DNA of 64,000 nt from Oscillospiraceae bacterium (lineage in GTDB: Bacteria > Bacillota > Clostridia > Oscillospirales > Oscillospiraceae). This document shows, piece after piece, positions 17,375-26,420 of this stretch; positions within the stretch are counted from its first letter, which is position 1; each line of letters opens with the position of its first letter. The notes under the pieces are model-generated. The model saw only the letters and a list, made by a program, of their open reading frames with translations. It was not told the DNA's origin and did no database searches. The stretch is from assembly GCA_910575815.1 (NCBI GenBank), contig CAJTFN010000019.1:1-64000 (forward strand), given 5' to 3'. The position numbers and the translations under genes are program-made.

Positions 17375-19932
17375 GGGCGGAGGAACAGACGAGCCGGCAC
17401 CTGCTGCTTGCGGTAATTACCACGGTGTTCAGCGGGATGCTGAGCCTGGTTGCCATCGTCTTGGGCTGGGAATTCTGGGTGATTCCCATGATGATGGCCG
17501 GGGGCGTCAGCGTGTGGCTGATGCACATTGGAAGGCTTGGGTCGAACCGGCTTTATGAGAACCTATGTGCTGGACTGATGCTTACCGAATTCTTCTTCTT
17601 CGGCGTGCATGAATCCAGTCTTTTTGATCTCCCCGCCGTAGCCTGCGTTCTGACGCTGGTGCTGTTCATGCTGAATAAAAAGCGGATTCTCTATACGTTG
17701 ACGTTCCTATACATACTAGCCCTGCTGTATCACGGTCTGGTTTTCCACACCATTTCCTATCAGATGGGGGGCCTGGAGGCCTTCCGTCTGGCGCTGGATA
17801 CCTTCATGGTTTTTGGCGGTGTGGCCCTGGCGTCCTACTGGGTCAACCAGCGGAACGCACAGCGGAAGTGGTATGAACAGGTGTTCAAGGAATTGGAATC
17901 TGCGGGAAAGCAAAACGCCGTCTTTCTGTCCAACGTGTCCCACGAGCTCCGTACGCCCATCAACATGGTCATCGGAATCAGTGAGGTAGCCCTGGGAAAG
18001 AAGCTCTCCCCGGACATCCGGTCGGACATGACGTCCATCAAATTGGCGGGAAAGCGCCTGTCCAGCCAGATTAACAATATGCTGGACTACACGGAAATTG
18101 TGGAAGGTACCCTGACGCCCGCCAAGAAAGAGTACATGATTACCTCGGTGCTGAACGACGTCATCACCATGACAGCCCTGCAAAGCAACCGCCAGCATCT
18201 GGAGCTGGTCTTTGACATCGACCCGAAGATTCCGGCGGGGTTGGTGGGAGACGCGGAGAAGATTTCCCATGTGCTGAAAATCCTGGTGGAAAACGCCATC
18301 AAGTTCACGGAAGAGGGCGGCATCAACGTCCGGATTAACTACCGCCGGGAGAGCTACGGCATCAACCTGATTGTCGACATCCGGGACACCGGCATCGGAA
18401 TGACGGACTCCCAGCTGACGCAGATGTACGACCTCTTTTATCAGGCGGACTCCGGTAGCAGCCGTCTGGCGGGCGGCCTGGGGCTGGGGCTTCCCATCGC
18501 CCAGGGACTGCTGAACGCCATGGGCGGTTTTTTGCATTTTTCCAGCGGCGAGCAGCAGGGCCTCTCGGCCCATATGGTCATCCCCCAGGGCGTTGTGGAC
18601 GAGCGGCCCTGTATCGTGCTGAACCACCCGGACCAGCTCTGCATCGTCTGCTACTTCAAGCCGGAAAAGTACAGCTGCGATGACGTCCGGGAATATTACG
18701 ACGGATTGATTCTCAACCTGGTGGAAGGGCTTGGCATCAAGGGGTTTCAGGCGCACAATTTTGAGGGCTTCCAGAAAATCTGCCGCAGCCATAAGCTGAC
18801 CCATGCGTTTATCGTTCAGGCGGAATATGAGGAAAACCCGGCGTATTATGAGGAGCTGGCGGAGACCCTCCGGGTGGTGATCATCGCGGAGCGGGAATTC
18901 AACCTGAGGCACGACAGCCGGCTGCTGATGATTCACAAGCCCTTTTCCGCTCTCTCGGTTGCGAACTTGCTGAACGGGGAGACAGGAGAACGGGGATTCG
19001 CGGAGGATCAGGCCGCGGGGCGGAAGCCCTTTACCTGCGTAGGCGTTCGGGCTCTGGCGGTGGACGACGAGGAGATGAACCTCGTGGTAGCCAAGGGGGT
19101 CCTGGGAAGCTATGGAATCGAAGTGGATACCTGCCTGAGCGGAAGAGAAGCGGTGGCGCAGTGCGGCAACGTTTCCTATGACATCATTTTCCTGGATCAC
19201 ATGATGCCGGGATTTGACGGCGTGGAGACCTTGAAGAAGATCCGGGAGCTGCGCGGCGGACTGTATCAGGATCTGCCGGTGATCGCGTTGACCGCCAATA
19301 CCGTCAGCGGCGCCCGGGAGATGTTCCGCAACGAGGGTTTTACCGAGTTTGTCCCAAAGCCCATTGAGCGCACCGTTTTGGAGCGGGTGCTGCGGAAGGT
19401 GCTGCCCAAGAGCTGCATCCAGTACAGCGCAAGGCCCCTGGGGAAGGACGCGCCTGTGGAAGAGGTTCCCCCGGAGGAAGAAGCGCCAGAGGTGGAGGCG
19501 CCGTCCCTGAAGACTGGCGCGGAGGAATCGTTGGAGCCATTGGAGACGGCAATGCCGTCGGAGACCGGGGAGAGCGCCCTTGCCTATGACCGTCTGGCCC
19601 AGGCTGGCGTGAACACGGAGCTGGGGTTGGATTACTGCGCCGGGGACGAGAGCTTTTTCCGGGAGATGCTGCGGATGTTCTGCGCCCAGGGGACGGAGAA
19701 GCGGACGGAGATCGCCTCCCTGTACGAAAGTGCCAATTGGGCGGACTACGCGGTTAAGGTCCACGCGCTGAAAAGCACCTCCCTGACCATCGGCGCGGAG
19801 GCTCTTTCCGCCCAGGCAAAAGAGCTGGAGATGGCGGGGAAGCGAGGGGACGCGGACTTCATCCACGCCCATCACGCTGCATTGCTGCGGAATCATGAGG
19901 AGCTCTGCGCGCGGATTGCCGAGGGACTCTGA
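17371..19932 (+). CDS. Hybrid sensor histidine kinase with receiver and HPt domains
   Basis: 853 residues. The N-terminal ~160 residues hold about six membrane spans with no recognisable ligand domain. The kinase core follows, with H191 (NVSHELRTP), the N box (ENAIKFTEEG) and the G boxes (DTGIGM, GGLGLGLPIA). Residues ~410-550 look like a divergent pseudo-receiver. A full receiver with D609 (FLDHMMPG), a Pro/Glu-rich linker and an HPt domain with H798 (VHALKSTS) complete a phosphorelay in one chain. It is translationally coupled to the receiver-only gene upstream, its likely partner. The signal sensed is unknown. Confidence 0.92.
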   Translation: MRAEEQTSRHLLLAVITTVFSGMLSLVAIVLGWEFWVIPMMMAGGVSVWLMHIGRLGSNRLYENLCAGLMLTEFFFFGVHESSLFDLPAVACVLTLVLFMLNKKRILYTLTFLYILALLYHGLVFHTISYQMGGLEAFRLALDTFMVFGGVALASYWVNQRNAQRKWYEQVFKELESAGKQNAVFLSNVSHELRTPINMVIGISEVALGKKLSPDIRSDMTSIKLAGKRLSSQINNMLDYTEIVEGTLTPAKKEYMITSVLNDVITMTALQSNRQHLELVFDIDPKIPAGLVGDAEKISHVLKILVENAIKFTEEGGINVRINYRRESYGINLIVDIRDTGIGMTDSQLTQMYDLFYQADSGSSRLAGGLGLGLPIAQGLLNAMGGFLHFSSGEQQGLSAHMVIPQGVVDERPCIVLNHPDQLCIVCYFKPEKYSCDDVREYYDGLILNLVEGLGIKGFQAHNFEGFQKICRSHKLTHAFIVQAEYEENPAYYEELAETLRVVIIAEREFNLRHDSRLLMIHKPFSALSVANLLNGETGERGFAEDQAAGRKPFTCVGVRALAVDDEEMNLVVAKGVLGSYGIEVDTCLSGREAVAQCGNVSYDIIFLDHMMPGFDGVETLKKIRELRGGLYQDLPVIALTANTVSGAREMFRNEGFTEFVPKPIERTVLERVLRKVLPKSCIQYSARPLGKDAPVEEVPPEEEAPEVEAPSLKTGAEESLEPLETAMPSETGESALAYDRLAQAGVNTELGLDYCAGDESFFREMLRMFCAQGTEKRTEIASLYESANWADYAVKVHALKSTSLTIGAEALSAQAKELEMAGKRGDADFIHAHHAALLRNHEELCARIAEGL

Positions 19933-20170
19933 GGGATAGAAGGGAAATCGCCGGAACGGGGGCTTGGAGCTTCCGCCACTGGGGGGGATTTCGCACGAAG
20001 AAGTCCGCCACGCGGAAAGGCGCTCAGCCGTTTCCTTTGCCCGGTCTCTCCCTATAAAATCCGCGGGTTCTGCGGGCCGTTCTATGGCGCCCGTATGCAC
20101 CTGGGCGAAAGCGTTCCGGAGTCCCTGGGTTCTTCCTGAAAATGTCGTGTTCTGAGGAGTGGAAGACTTC

Positions 20171-22870
20171 ATGATAAAAAAATGGTTTGCGGTTATCACC
20201 GATCACAGAATCAGCCTCCGCGAGCGGATGTTCCGCATTGTGACAGGCGTCTGCATGATCGCGATTGCGTTTACCCTGCCTATGGGCAGGAGTATCTGGA
20301 ACATTCTGCTGCTGTTGGCAAGCCTGATTATCATGGCGGTGATTGTCAAGGTCAGCATCCAAAAAAGGCGCGTCCACATGGGCGCGACGCTCATTGCCAT
20401 GCTGCTGCTTACGCTGTTTCCCATCACCTTTTTCTCTGCGGGAGGCTTTTACAGCGGCGTTCCGGAGTGGTTTGTGCTCTGCTTTATCTACGTCTGTATC
20501 ACCCTGCAGGGCAGGCGCAGAGTCATTTTTTTCGGCCTCTGCATGGCGGAGACCATGCTTTGTTATGGCACCGCCTTTTATGTCCCGGCCCTGGCGGCGT
20601 CCAATATTCATCACAATGCCCTGTTTGATTCTGCGTTCTCCATGATTATGGTGGGTCTTCTCACCAGCGTTTTGCTCATGTTCCTGAACCGAATGTACGA
20701 GGAGGAGAACGCCCTCTCCCAGCGGCAAAAAAAGGAAATTGAAGAGCTGAACCGGGCGGAGAACCACTTTTTCTCCAGCATGAGTCATGAGATCCGTACG
20801 CCCATCAACACGATCATCGGCCTGAACGAGATCATTCTGCGGGAGGACATTTCCGAGGAAGTGGCGGAGAACGCGCGGAACATTCAGGGAGCCAGCAAGA
20901 TGCTGCTCTCCCTGATCAATGACATTCTGGACATCTCCAAGATCAAATCCGGAAAGATGGAAATCGTCAACGTCTCCTATGAGACCGGCGCGCTTTTATC
21001 GGAGATTGTCAATATGATCTGGATCAAGGCAAAGGACAAGGGGCTGGAGTTCAAACTCCATGTGGACTCCTCCATTCCCAGCATGCTCTGCGGAGACGAG
21101 GTGCGCATCAAACAGGTTTTGATCAACCTCTTGAACAACGCGGTGAAATACACCAGCGAAGGCTCCGTTACCCTCTCCGTCCGGTGTGAGCGTCAGGCGG
21201 TCAACCGGGTGCGGGTTTGGTATTCCGTGGAGGATACGGGACAGGGCGTGAAGAAGGAGAACATTCCCTATATCTTCAACGCCTTCCGGCGGGTGGATGA
21301 AGAGCGGAACCGCTACATCGAGGGAACCGGGCTGGGGCTGAGCATCGTCCAGCAGCTGGTGGAGCTGATGGGCGGCGAGATCAGCGTGAACAGCGTCTAC
21401 ACCAAGGGTTCCGAGTTTGTCGTTGTGCTGGACCAGGATATTGTGGACGAGCAGGAGCTGGGGACCTTCACCCTGGATTCCCGGGCGCGGGCCCGTGAGG
21501 GCGAGGTCTACCAGCAGAGCTTCGAAGCGCCGGACGCCCACATTCTGGTGGTGGATGACAACGACATGAACCTGATGGTGGTGAAAAAGCTGCTGTCGGA
21601 GACCAGGATTCAGATCGACACCGCGTCCAGCGGGGCCGAGTGCCTGCGTCTGGCCCAGAACCACCATTACGACTGCATCCTCATGGACCATCTCATGCCG
21701 GAGATGGACGGAATCGAGTGCCTCCATGCCCTGCGGGTGCAGCCGGGCGGCCTGTGTCAGGATGTGCCCGTTGTGGCCCTGACGGCCAACGCCGGCAGCG
21801 ACAACCAGCTTCTTTACCGGAAAGAGGGGTTCAGCGGATATCTGGCCAAGCCCGTCAGCGGCGCGCTGCTGGAGGCGGCGGTGCTGAGTATTTTGCCAAA
21901 GGGTCTGGTGCGTCTGAACGAGGAGGTCCAGCAGGCGGAGATTGAGAAGGACATTCTCATCTTCGAACAGGCGCAAAGGCGCTCCATCCTGGTCACTACG
22001 GACAGCGTGTGCGACCTGCCGGAGTCCCTCCGGAAGGAGTTCGGCATTTCCGTGTGTCCCTACTATGTCTGCACGGAGGAGGGGCGGTTCCTGGATGAGA
22101 AGGAGCTGAGACCCGACGAGCTGCTGATGCACATTGCCGGGGGCCGGAAGGGAAGCTCTCAGCCGCCGGAGGTGGAGGATTACGAGCGATTTTTCGCGGA
22201 GAAGCTGACGGAGGCCCAGAATATCATTCACATCAGTATGGCGAGGTATGTCAGCGATGGCTACCAGAACGCCGTGGAGGCGGCGAAGTCCTTTGAGAAT
22301 GTCACGGTGATTGACTCCGGGCATCTCTCCAGCAGCATGGGCCTGTCGGTGTTGTGCGCGGCCTATATGGCGGAGCACCACGCCACCAGAGCGGAAATCG
22401 TGGAAGTGGTGAGACGGGTGGAGCGGCTGATCTCTTCGGCCTTTATCATCAACAGTACCCATATGATGTGCCAGGCCGGTCTGATCTCCAAACGGATACA
22501 GATTCTTTGCGACGCGTTGCTGCTGCACCCGGTTCTGGTGCTGAAAAAGAGCCGGATGACGGTGGGTAGTATGGAGATGGGCAATTTTATGCACGTGGCG
22601 AAGCGGTATATCAAGAAGACGCTCCAGAATACCGGAAACATAGACCGGCGGGTGTTGTTCATCACCTATTCCGGAATGGATGAGAAGACGCTCCAGTATA
22701 TTCAAAATCTGGTGCGGCAGTATTGCCCCTTCGAGCGGGTTTATATACAGAAAGCGTCCTCCGCCATTGCGAGTAACTGCGGGCCGGGGTCCTTTGGACT
22801 GCTGTTTATAAGGAAGGACGACGCCGGAGTTCCCTTTTTCCAGATGACTGACCGGGATAGGGTGGCGTAG
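20171..22870 (+). CDS. Hybrid histidine kinase-receiver fused to a C-terminal DegV domain
   Basis: 899 residues. About six membrane spans fill residues ~15-175. The kinase follows, with H206 (SMSHEIRTP), the N box (LLNNAVKYTSEG) and GTGLGLSIV, then a receiver with D506 (LMDHLMPEMDG). From ~604 to the end there is a complete DegV (EDD-fold) domain: ILVTTDSVCDLPE, the SSQPP serine-proline motif, HISMARYVSDGYQNA and VIDSGHLSSSMG. DegV proteins bind one fatty acid, so this chain may couple lipid binding to phospho-signalling; that coupling is inference. ATG 20171 is preferred over an upstream GTG (20159) because GAGGAG overlaps the latter. Confidence 0.9.
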   Translation: MIKKWFAVITDHRISLRERMFRIVTGVCMIAIAFTLPMGRSIWNILLLLASLIIMAVIVKVSIQKRRVHMGATLIAMLLLTLFPITFFSAGGFYSGVPEWFVLCFIYVCITLQGRRRVIFFGLCMAETMLCYGTAFYVPALAASNIHHNALFDSAFSMIMVGLLTSVLLMFLNRMYEEENALSQRQKKEIEELNRAENHFFSSMSHEIRTPINTIIGLNEIILREDISEEVAENARNIQGASKMLLSLINDILDISKIKSGKMEIVNVSYETGALLSEIVNMIWIKAKDKGLEFKLHVDSSIPSMLCGDEVRIKQVLINLLNNAVKYTSEGSVTLSVRCERQAVNRVRVWYSVEDTGQGVKKENIPYIFNAFRRVDEERNRYIEGTGLGLSIVQQLVELMGGEISVNSVYTKGSEFVVVLDQDIVDEQELGTFTLDSRARAREGEVYQQSFEAPDAHILVVDDNDMNLMVVKKLLSETRIQIDTASSGAECLRLAQNHHYDCILMDHLMPEMDGIECLHALRVQPGGLCQDVPVVALTANAGSDNQLLYRKEGFSGYLAKPVSGALLEAAVLSILPKGLVRLNEEVQQAEIEKDILIFEQAQRRSILVTTDSVCDLPESLRKEFGISVCPYYVCTEEGRFLDEKELRPDELLMHIAGGRKGSSQPPEVEDYERFFAEKLTEAQNIIHISMARYVSDGYQNAVEAAKSFENVTVIDSGHLSSSMGLSVLCAAYMAEHHATRAEIVEVVRRVERLISSAFIINSTHMMCQAGLISKRIQILCDALLLHPVLVLKKSRMTVGSMEMGNFMHVAKRYIKKTLQNTGNIDRRVLFITYSGMDEKTLQYIQNLVRQYCPFERVYIQKASSAIASNCGPGSFGLLFIRKDDAGVPFFQMTDRDRVA

Positions 22871-22894
22871 AGGCTTTCGAGACGGGAAATGGTT

Positions 22895-22936
22895 GAACCC
22901 CACGGAAATTCTCTGAATTTCCGTGGGGTTCATTTC
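22895..22936 (+). terminator. Terminator after the DegV-kinase gene
   Basis: A perfect 16-base stem (GAACCCCACGGAAATT and complement) with a CTCTG loop is followed by ATTTCTGTTT. Confidence 0.85.
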
Positions 22937-22993
22937 TGTTTGCAGGGGGCTGCATACGGGTGAGACGTGGATGTGCAGCGGCTTTAATGCGCC

Positions 22994-23030
22994 AAAAGAG
23001 GCTATCCGCCCATCCGGATAGCCTCTTTTT
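22994..23030. terminator. Bidirectional terminator
   Basis: AAAAGAGGCTATCCG pairs with CGGATAGCCTCTTTT around a short loop, with A-runs before and T-runs after. It can end the minus-strand operon on its right and any read-through from the left. Confidence 0.85.
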
Positions 23031-23093
23031 AATTGCCGGTTTCTCTTAAAAAATCGAGAGCGAAAGCGCTTGCCGCCGCTTTTCGGGCGCCCG

Positions 23094-23369
23094 TTAGCTC
23101 ACGGTAAACCGCTTTGAAACAGCGGAAACGGCATAGCGGGCATAAATCTCCGGCCGCTCCTCCTTTAGCGCCCGGGTGTCCAGCCGGGTGCTGGATACCG
23201 CCTTCCAGGAGACCTTATAGTGAGGAGTCTCCACCTGCTCCACGCCCCGACTTTCCAGCTCCGCCTTCACTTCGGCCTCCAGGGCCTCCGCCTCCTTTTT
23301 CAGGGTGTCCATCCCCCGGCGGCAGCGCCGGAGCTGGGCCAGCTTCTCGTCCATCTGCAAGTTGTCCAT
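23094..23369 (-). CDS. Small coiled-coil protein, phage-like C-terminus
   Basis: 91 residues with an ideal site (GGGAGG, 5 bases, ATG at 23369). The N-terminal half is a charged helix (EKLAQLRRCRRGMDTLKKEAEALEAE). The C-terminal half (YKVSWKAVSSTRLDTRALKEE ending SKRFTVS) resembles the end of phage recombination-type proteins that I recall as having a WKxVxSSRxD...RRFTV pattern. No other phage gene is near. Function is not known. It may be a domesticated phage remnant. It is probably transcribed with the genes to its right or alone. Confidence 0.7.
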   Translation of the reverse strand: MDNLQMDEKLAQLRRCRRGMDTLKKEAEALEAEVKAELESRGVEQVETPHYKVSWKAVSSTRLDTRALKEERPEIYARYAVSAVSKRFTVS

Positions 23370-23438
23370 AGTGTCCTCCCATCGTTTCAGCCTGGTACAC
23401 CCTATGAGACGGACCGGTGATTTATACCACTCCGGGGA

Positions 23439-23732
23439 TTACAAATGATGGTCCCGGAGGAGGCGCTTTGCCTGCTCCCACAGTTCGTCGCTGACGGTCT
23501 GCACCACCGCCACCTTTCGCACCAGCTCGGGAAGGGCCCGGGTGAGCTCCGCTTCCACAAGGGTCTCGTTGGTCAGGTCTGCGGAGGGGCACCCAGCGCA
23601 CTGGCCCAGAAGCTTCACGTACAGCACGCCGTCCTCCAGGCGGTCTACAGAGATTTCTCCTCCGTGGGCCCGGAGGGCCGGGCGGACCTTCTCGTCCAGA
23701 ATGATCTCAATGCGTTTCAAATCCTCAGTCAT
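23439..23732 (-). CDS. NifU C-terminal domain (Fe-S scaffold-like) protein
   Basis: 97 residues with the NifU C-terminal/Nfu motif CAGCP, whose two cysteines bind or carry an Fe-S cluster between two subunits. Preceding HGGEISVDRLEDGVLYVKL is typical of the family. The ATG (23732) overlaps the end of the MoxR-like ATPase gene by 8 bases, so the two are co-translated. It may help load Fe-S clusters alongside the SufCB pair at 32131. Why it is coupled to an AAA+ ATPase is unclear. Confidence 0.9.
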   Translation of the reverse strand: MTEDLKRIEIILDEKVRPALRAHGGEISVDRLEDGVLYVKLLGQCAGCPSADLTNETLVEAELTRALPELVRKVAVVQTVSDELWEQAKRLLRDHHL

Positions 23733-25254
23733 GGCGCGCCTCCTGCGCCGCCTTGGCGGCGGCAATTTCTTCTCGTATGCGGTGGCGGGTGTCGTCAAAG
23801 AGAAGCTCCCGGTTGTGACGGAAATAGGCGTCGCAGCCGAAGGTCTCCACAAACCAGCTGGTGTCGGGATAAGCGGTGAGCTCCGTAACGAAGATGACCA
23901 GCTCCTGGCCCTGCCCGAAGGTCTCTTCCAGAAACGCGAAGGCATGGTCCAGCTGGGCCTTGGTTTCCTGAGCCAGGGCGCTTCGTTTCTCCACCTCTCC
24001 GCCAAACCATCCCCGGATGGCCTCCATGGCCGCCTCTCCGGAAGTCAAACCCTCCTCTGTAAGGCGGCGGCAATAGTCCTCCAGAGCGTTGATCTCCAGT
24101 TGTGCCAGAATCTGGCGGGATTTATCCAGCTGTCCCGCGTCCCGGCTTCGCTTCAAGTCCTCCCGGCGGCCAAGGGCCAGGGACTCCAGGGTCTCCCGGG
24201 GCGGCTTCCCGGCGGCCAGGGCCCCTTTGAATTCCGTCAGGGCGGCGTGGAGGTATTCGCAGAGGGTGTCCTGCCGGCGGGTTTCCCGGGCGGCCTCAGA
24301 GAGGCGGGAGAGAACCAGCCCCATGACGGACAGCTTTTCGTCGAAGGGGGCGACCCGGAGTTCCCGGAGGGTGATGGGCCGCCAGGACCCGCTTAGAATT
24401 TCGTCCACGTGGTAAATCTTCTGGTATTTATGATAGAGCTCCAGATAGTTGGCGAAGTCCCGGGCGATGCGGGGGAGCTGAATGTACTGCCCCACGACCT
24501 CCCGGTCCGCCCGGAGCCCCAGGGTCTCGTAGACCGTCAGCAATTCGCTGAGATCCTCCCAGCCCCGGGCGGTGGCGAACTGGATGCCTTCCGCCGTGGT
24601 TTCCACCCGGTAAAAGTTTTCCTTTTTGATGTCCAGATAGGACACCACCGCGCCGTGGAGGCCCTTTTGCCGGGCGTACTCCTTCCAGACAGCGAAGTCC
24701 TCCCGGACGTCGATGCGCTTCACCCGGTCCAGGGTCACCACGTCGAAGTCCCGAACGGAGCGGTTATACTCCGGCGGGTTCCCGGCGGCGGCGATGAGCC
24801 AGCCCTCCGGCAGGCGCTGGTTGCCAAAGGTTTTGCACTGGAGAAATTGAAGCATCATGGGAGCCAGGGTTTCGGAGACGCAGTTGATTTCGTCCAGGAA
24901 AAGGATGCCCTCTTGGAGTCCGGTTTTTTCCATCAGGTCATAGACGGAGGCCAGGATTTCGCTCATGGTATACTCGGTGACGGAGTAGGGCTTTCCACCA
25001 AAGCTGCGCTTTTCGATGAAGGGCAGGCCCACGGCGCTTTGGCGGGTGTGGTGGGTGATGGTGTAGGCCACCAGGCCTACGCCGGTTTCGGCGGCGACCT
25101 GTTCCATGATCTGGGTTTTGCCCACGCCTGGCGGGCCCATTAACAGAATGGGTCGCTGGCGGACTGGGGGAATGAGATAATTTCCCAAGGGGTCCTTGGC
25201 CAGGTAGGCTTTCAGGGTGTTGGTGATTTCCTGTTTGGCTTGTTTGATATTCAT
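23725..25254 (-). CDS. MoxR-like AAA+ ATPase
   Basis: 509 residues. Walker A GPPGVGKT (40-47), Walker B ILFLDEIN (117-124) and sensor 1 (WLIAAAGNPPEYN) mark a dynein-like/MoxR AAA+ module in the first ~300 residues. The rest is helical and unassigned. MoxR ATPases act with VWA-domain proteins as chaperones that remodel complexes; the VWA partner is at 26421. ATG 25254 has GGAAGG upstream. Upstream codons in the same frame fall in a dispersed repeat and are not part of the gene. Confidence 0.9.
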   Translation of the reverse strand: MNIKQAKQEITNTLKAYLAKDPLGNYLIPPVRQRPILLMGPPGVGKTQIMEQVAAETGVGLVAYTITHHTRQSAVGLPFIEKRSFGGKPYSVTEYTMSEILASVYDLMEKTGLQEGILFLDEINCVSETLAPMMLQFLQCKTFGNQRLPEGWLIAAAGNPPEYNRSVRDFDVVTLDRVKRIDVREDFAVWKEYARQKGLHGAVVSYLDIKKENFYRVETTAEGIQFATARGWEDLSELLTVYETLGLRADREVVGQYIQLPRIARDFANYLELYHKYQKIYHVDEILSGSWRPITLRELRVAPFDEKLSVMGLVLSRLSEAARETRRQDTLCEYLHAALTEFKGALAAGKPPRETLESLALGRREDLKRSRDAGQLDKSRQILAQLEINALEDYCRRLTEEGLTSGEAAMEAIRGWFGGEVEKRSALAQETKAQLDHAFAFLEETFGQGQELVIFVTELTAYPDTSWFVETFGCDAYFRHNRELLFDDTRHRIREEIAAAKAAQEARHD

Positions 25255-25304
25255 AGCAGATGGTCCTTCCTGGTCCCCCGGCGGGGGACGGGACTGGTTC
25301 TCAC

Positions 25305-25632
25305 CCTTGCGGGCGGGGGGGATTTCAGCCATGAAGATGGCTGGTGCTTTGCACCCCCCATTTTCTCTTTTTCTTGCCAGAAGAAAACGAGAAAACGGGC
25401 CGTGCACGGTCCAAAAGAGAAAAAGAAGTACGGGGCTGCGATACGGGGGCGCGCCTGAATGACTGGCCGAAGCCAGGAATGACTTCTCACGCGGCGTAGT
25501 GCAACGGGAGCTGGTGCTGCTGGACTTGGCGTATTTCTATTTTCGCTGTCGCTGGCCTGGTAGGTAAATCGGCCTGGATTTCATTTTCTTCATCGGCTCT
25601 TTTCTATCGGAAGATCAATGTAGGGGCCGCTG
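25305..25632 (-). repeat. Dispersed repeat, copy 2 (inverted relative to 608-945)
   Basis: The reverse complement of this stretch matches 608-945 over nearly its full length, including the hairpin (25361-25375 with 25381-25395, one mismatch). It separates the ATPase from the nitroreductase gene and fills most of the 401-base gap (25255-25655). Confidence 0.8.
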
Positions 25633-25655
25633 CTCTCGGTGGGCCGTGCTTCCAT

Positions 25656-26246
25656 TTATTCTTTCCATTCCACCAGCTCTGCCAAGGGCTTCCGAGGTCG
25701 GGACGGCGGAGTTTCGGCGGCATATCCCAAGGCTATCGCCGCGGCTAGGGTTCCTTGGCTGCCCAGCCACCCGCACAAGGCGTCGTAGGCAAAATATACG
25801 TCGCAAATCCAGAGACTGCCCAGGCCCAGCGCCGTGGCTTGGAGCATCATATTTTCCAGGCAGGCCCCCAGAGACTGGGCGTTGCAGAGTTCAAAGATCC
25901 GCTGGTCGGTTGTCAGTATCTGTCTGGGATCCAGACCCAGCGGGTTTGTGACGAAGATGACGGCCGGAGCTTGCCGCATGATGGCCAGGGTTCGCTTCGC
26001 TCCGCCGAGGTATTGGGCGCTCTCCGGCAGAAGAGGACGGCGGATTTCCTCCTCCAGTCCTTGGTTCATGGCGGCCAGGGCCTCTTCCTTCGCCGCTCCG
26101 AAAGTGGCGGTGAAGTGCCAGGGCTGGCGGTTCTTTGAGGAAGGGGCCAATGCCCCCGCCTGCAAGACGAGTTCGATATCCGCCCTGGAAACCGGCTTGG
26201 GCAGGTAGGCGCGGACACTGCGCCGGGTCATGATTTCATGCAGCAT
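25656..26246 (-). CDS. Nitroreductase-family FMN oxidoreductase
   Basis: 196 residues of the nitroreductase fold. The FMN-phosphate motif TRRSVRAY is at the N-terminus, SSKNRQPW follows (~37-44), and GLGSLWICDVYFAYD and AIALGYAAETP are in the C-terminal part. Such enzymes use NAD(P)H to reduce nitro groups, quinones or flavins; the substrate cannot be told. ATG 26246 follows AGAGGAG. It sits between the two halves of the MoxR/VWA pair and may have been placed there secondarily, since repeats flank it on both sides. Confidence 0.9.
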   Translation of the reverse strand: MLHEIMTRRSVRAYLPKPVSRADIELVLQAGALAPSSKNRQPWHFTATFGAAKEEALAAMNQGLEEEIRRPLLPESAQYLGGAKRTLAIMRQAPAVIFVTNPLGLDPRQILTTDQRIFELCNAQSLGACLENMMLQATALGLGSLWICDVYFAYDALCGWLGSQGTLAAAIALGYAAETPPSRPRKPLAELVEWKE

Positions 26247-26260
26247 GGCGTCTCCTCTTA

Positions 26261-26420
26261 GAGCCTGTTTAAAATCTCCAGGTATGCCGGATGGGCGGGG
26301 ATTTTCCCGCCAGACAAGGAAATTTTGCGCGGGAATCCTGACGGATTTCAAGGAAAATTGACGCAGTATGGTGGGAAAAGACCTGTCCAGACAGCGTGCA
26401 TGGAGATTTTAAACAGGTTC
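26261..26420. mobile_element. MITE-like element with 20-base terminal inverted repeats
   Basis: 160 bases begin GAGCCTGTTTAAAATCTCCA and end with its complement (19 of 20 match). TTA flanks both sides (26258-26260 and 26421-26423), a 3-base target duplication of the TNA type made by some IS5-family elements. Inside, imperfect inverted segments (CCCGCC...GGTGGG) suggest a long hairpin. It encodes no protein. The right TTA is the complement of the VWA gene stop codon TAA, so insertion kept that stop. Confidence 0.8.

Noticed and set aside
17716-20199. 827-codon minus-strand open frame over the first hybrid kinase
   Set aside because: The plus strand encodes a full kinase with all boxes; the antisense product is compositionally a shadow with no start site.
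20996-22933. 645-codon minus-strand open frame over the DegV-kinase gene
   Set aside because: Antisense shadow; the plus-strand domains are unmistakable.
25255-25407. N-terminal extension of the MoxR ATPase
   Set aside because: The extra 51 codons lie in the dispersed repeat; a proper ribosome-binding site precedes ATG 25254.
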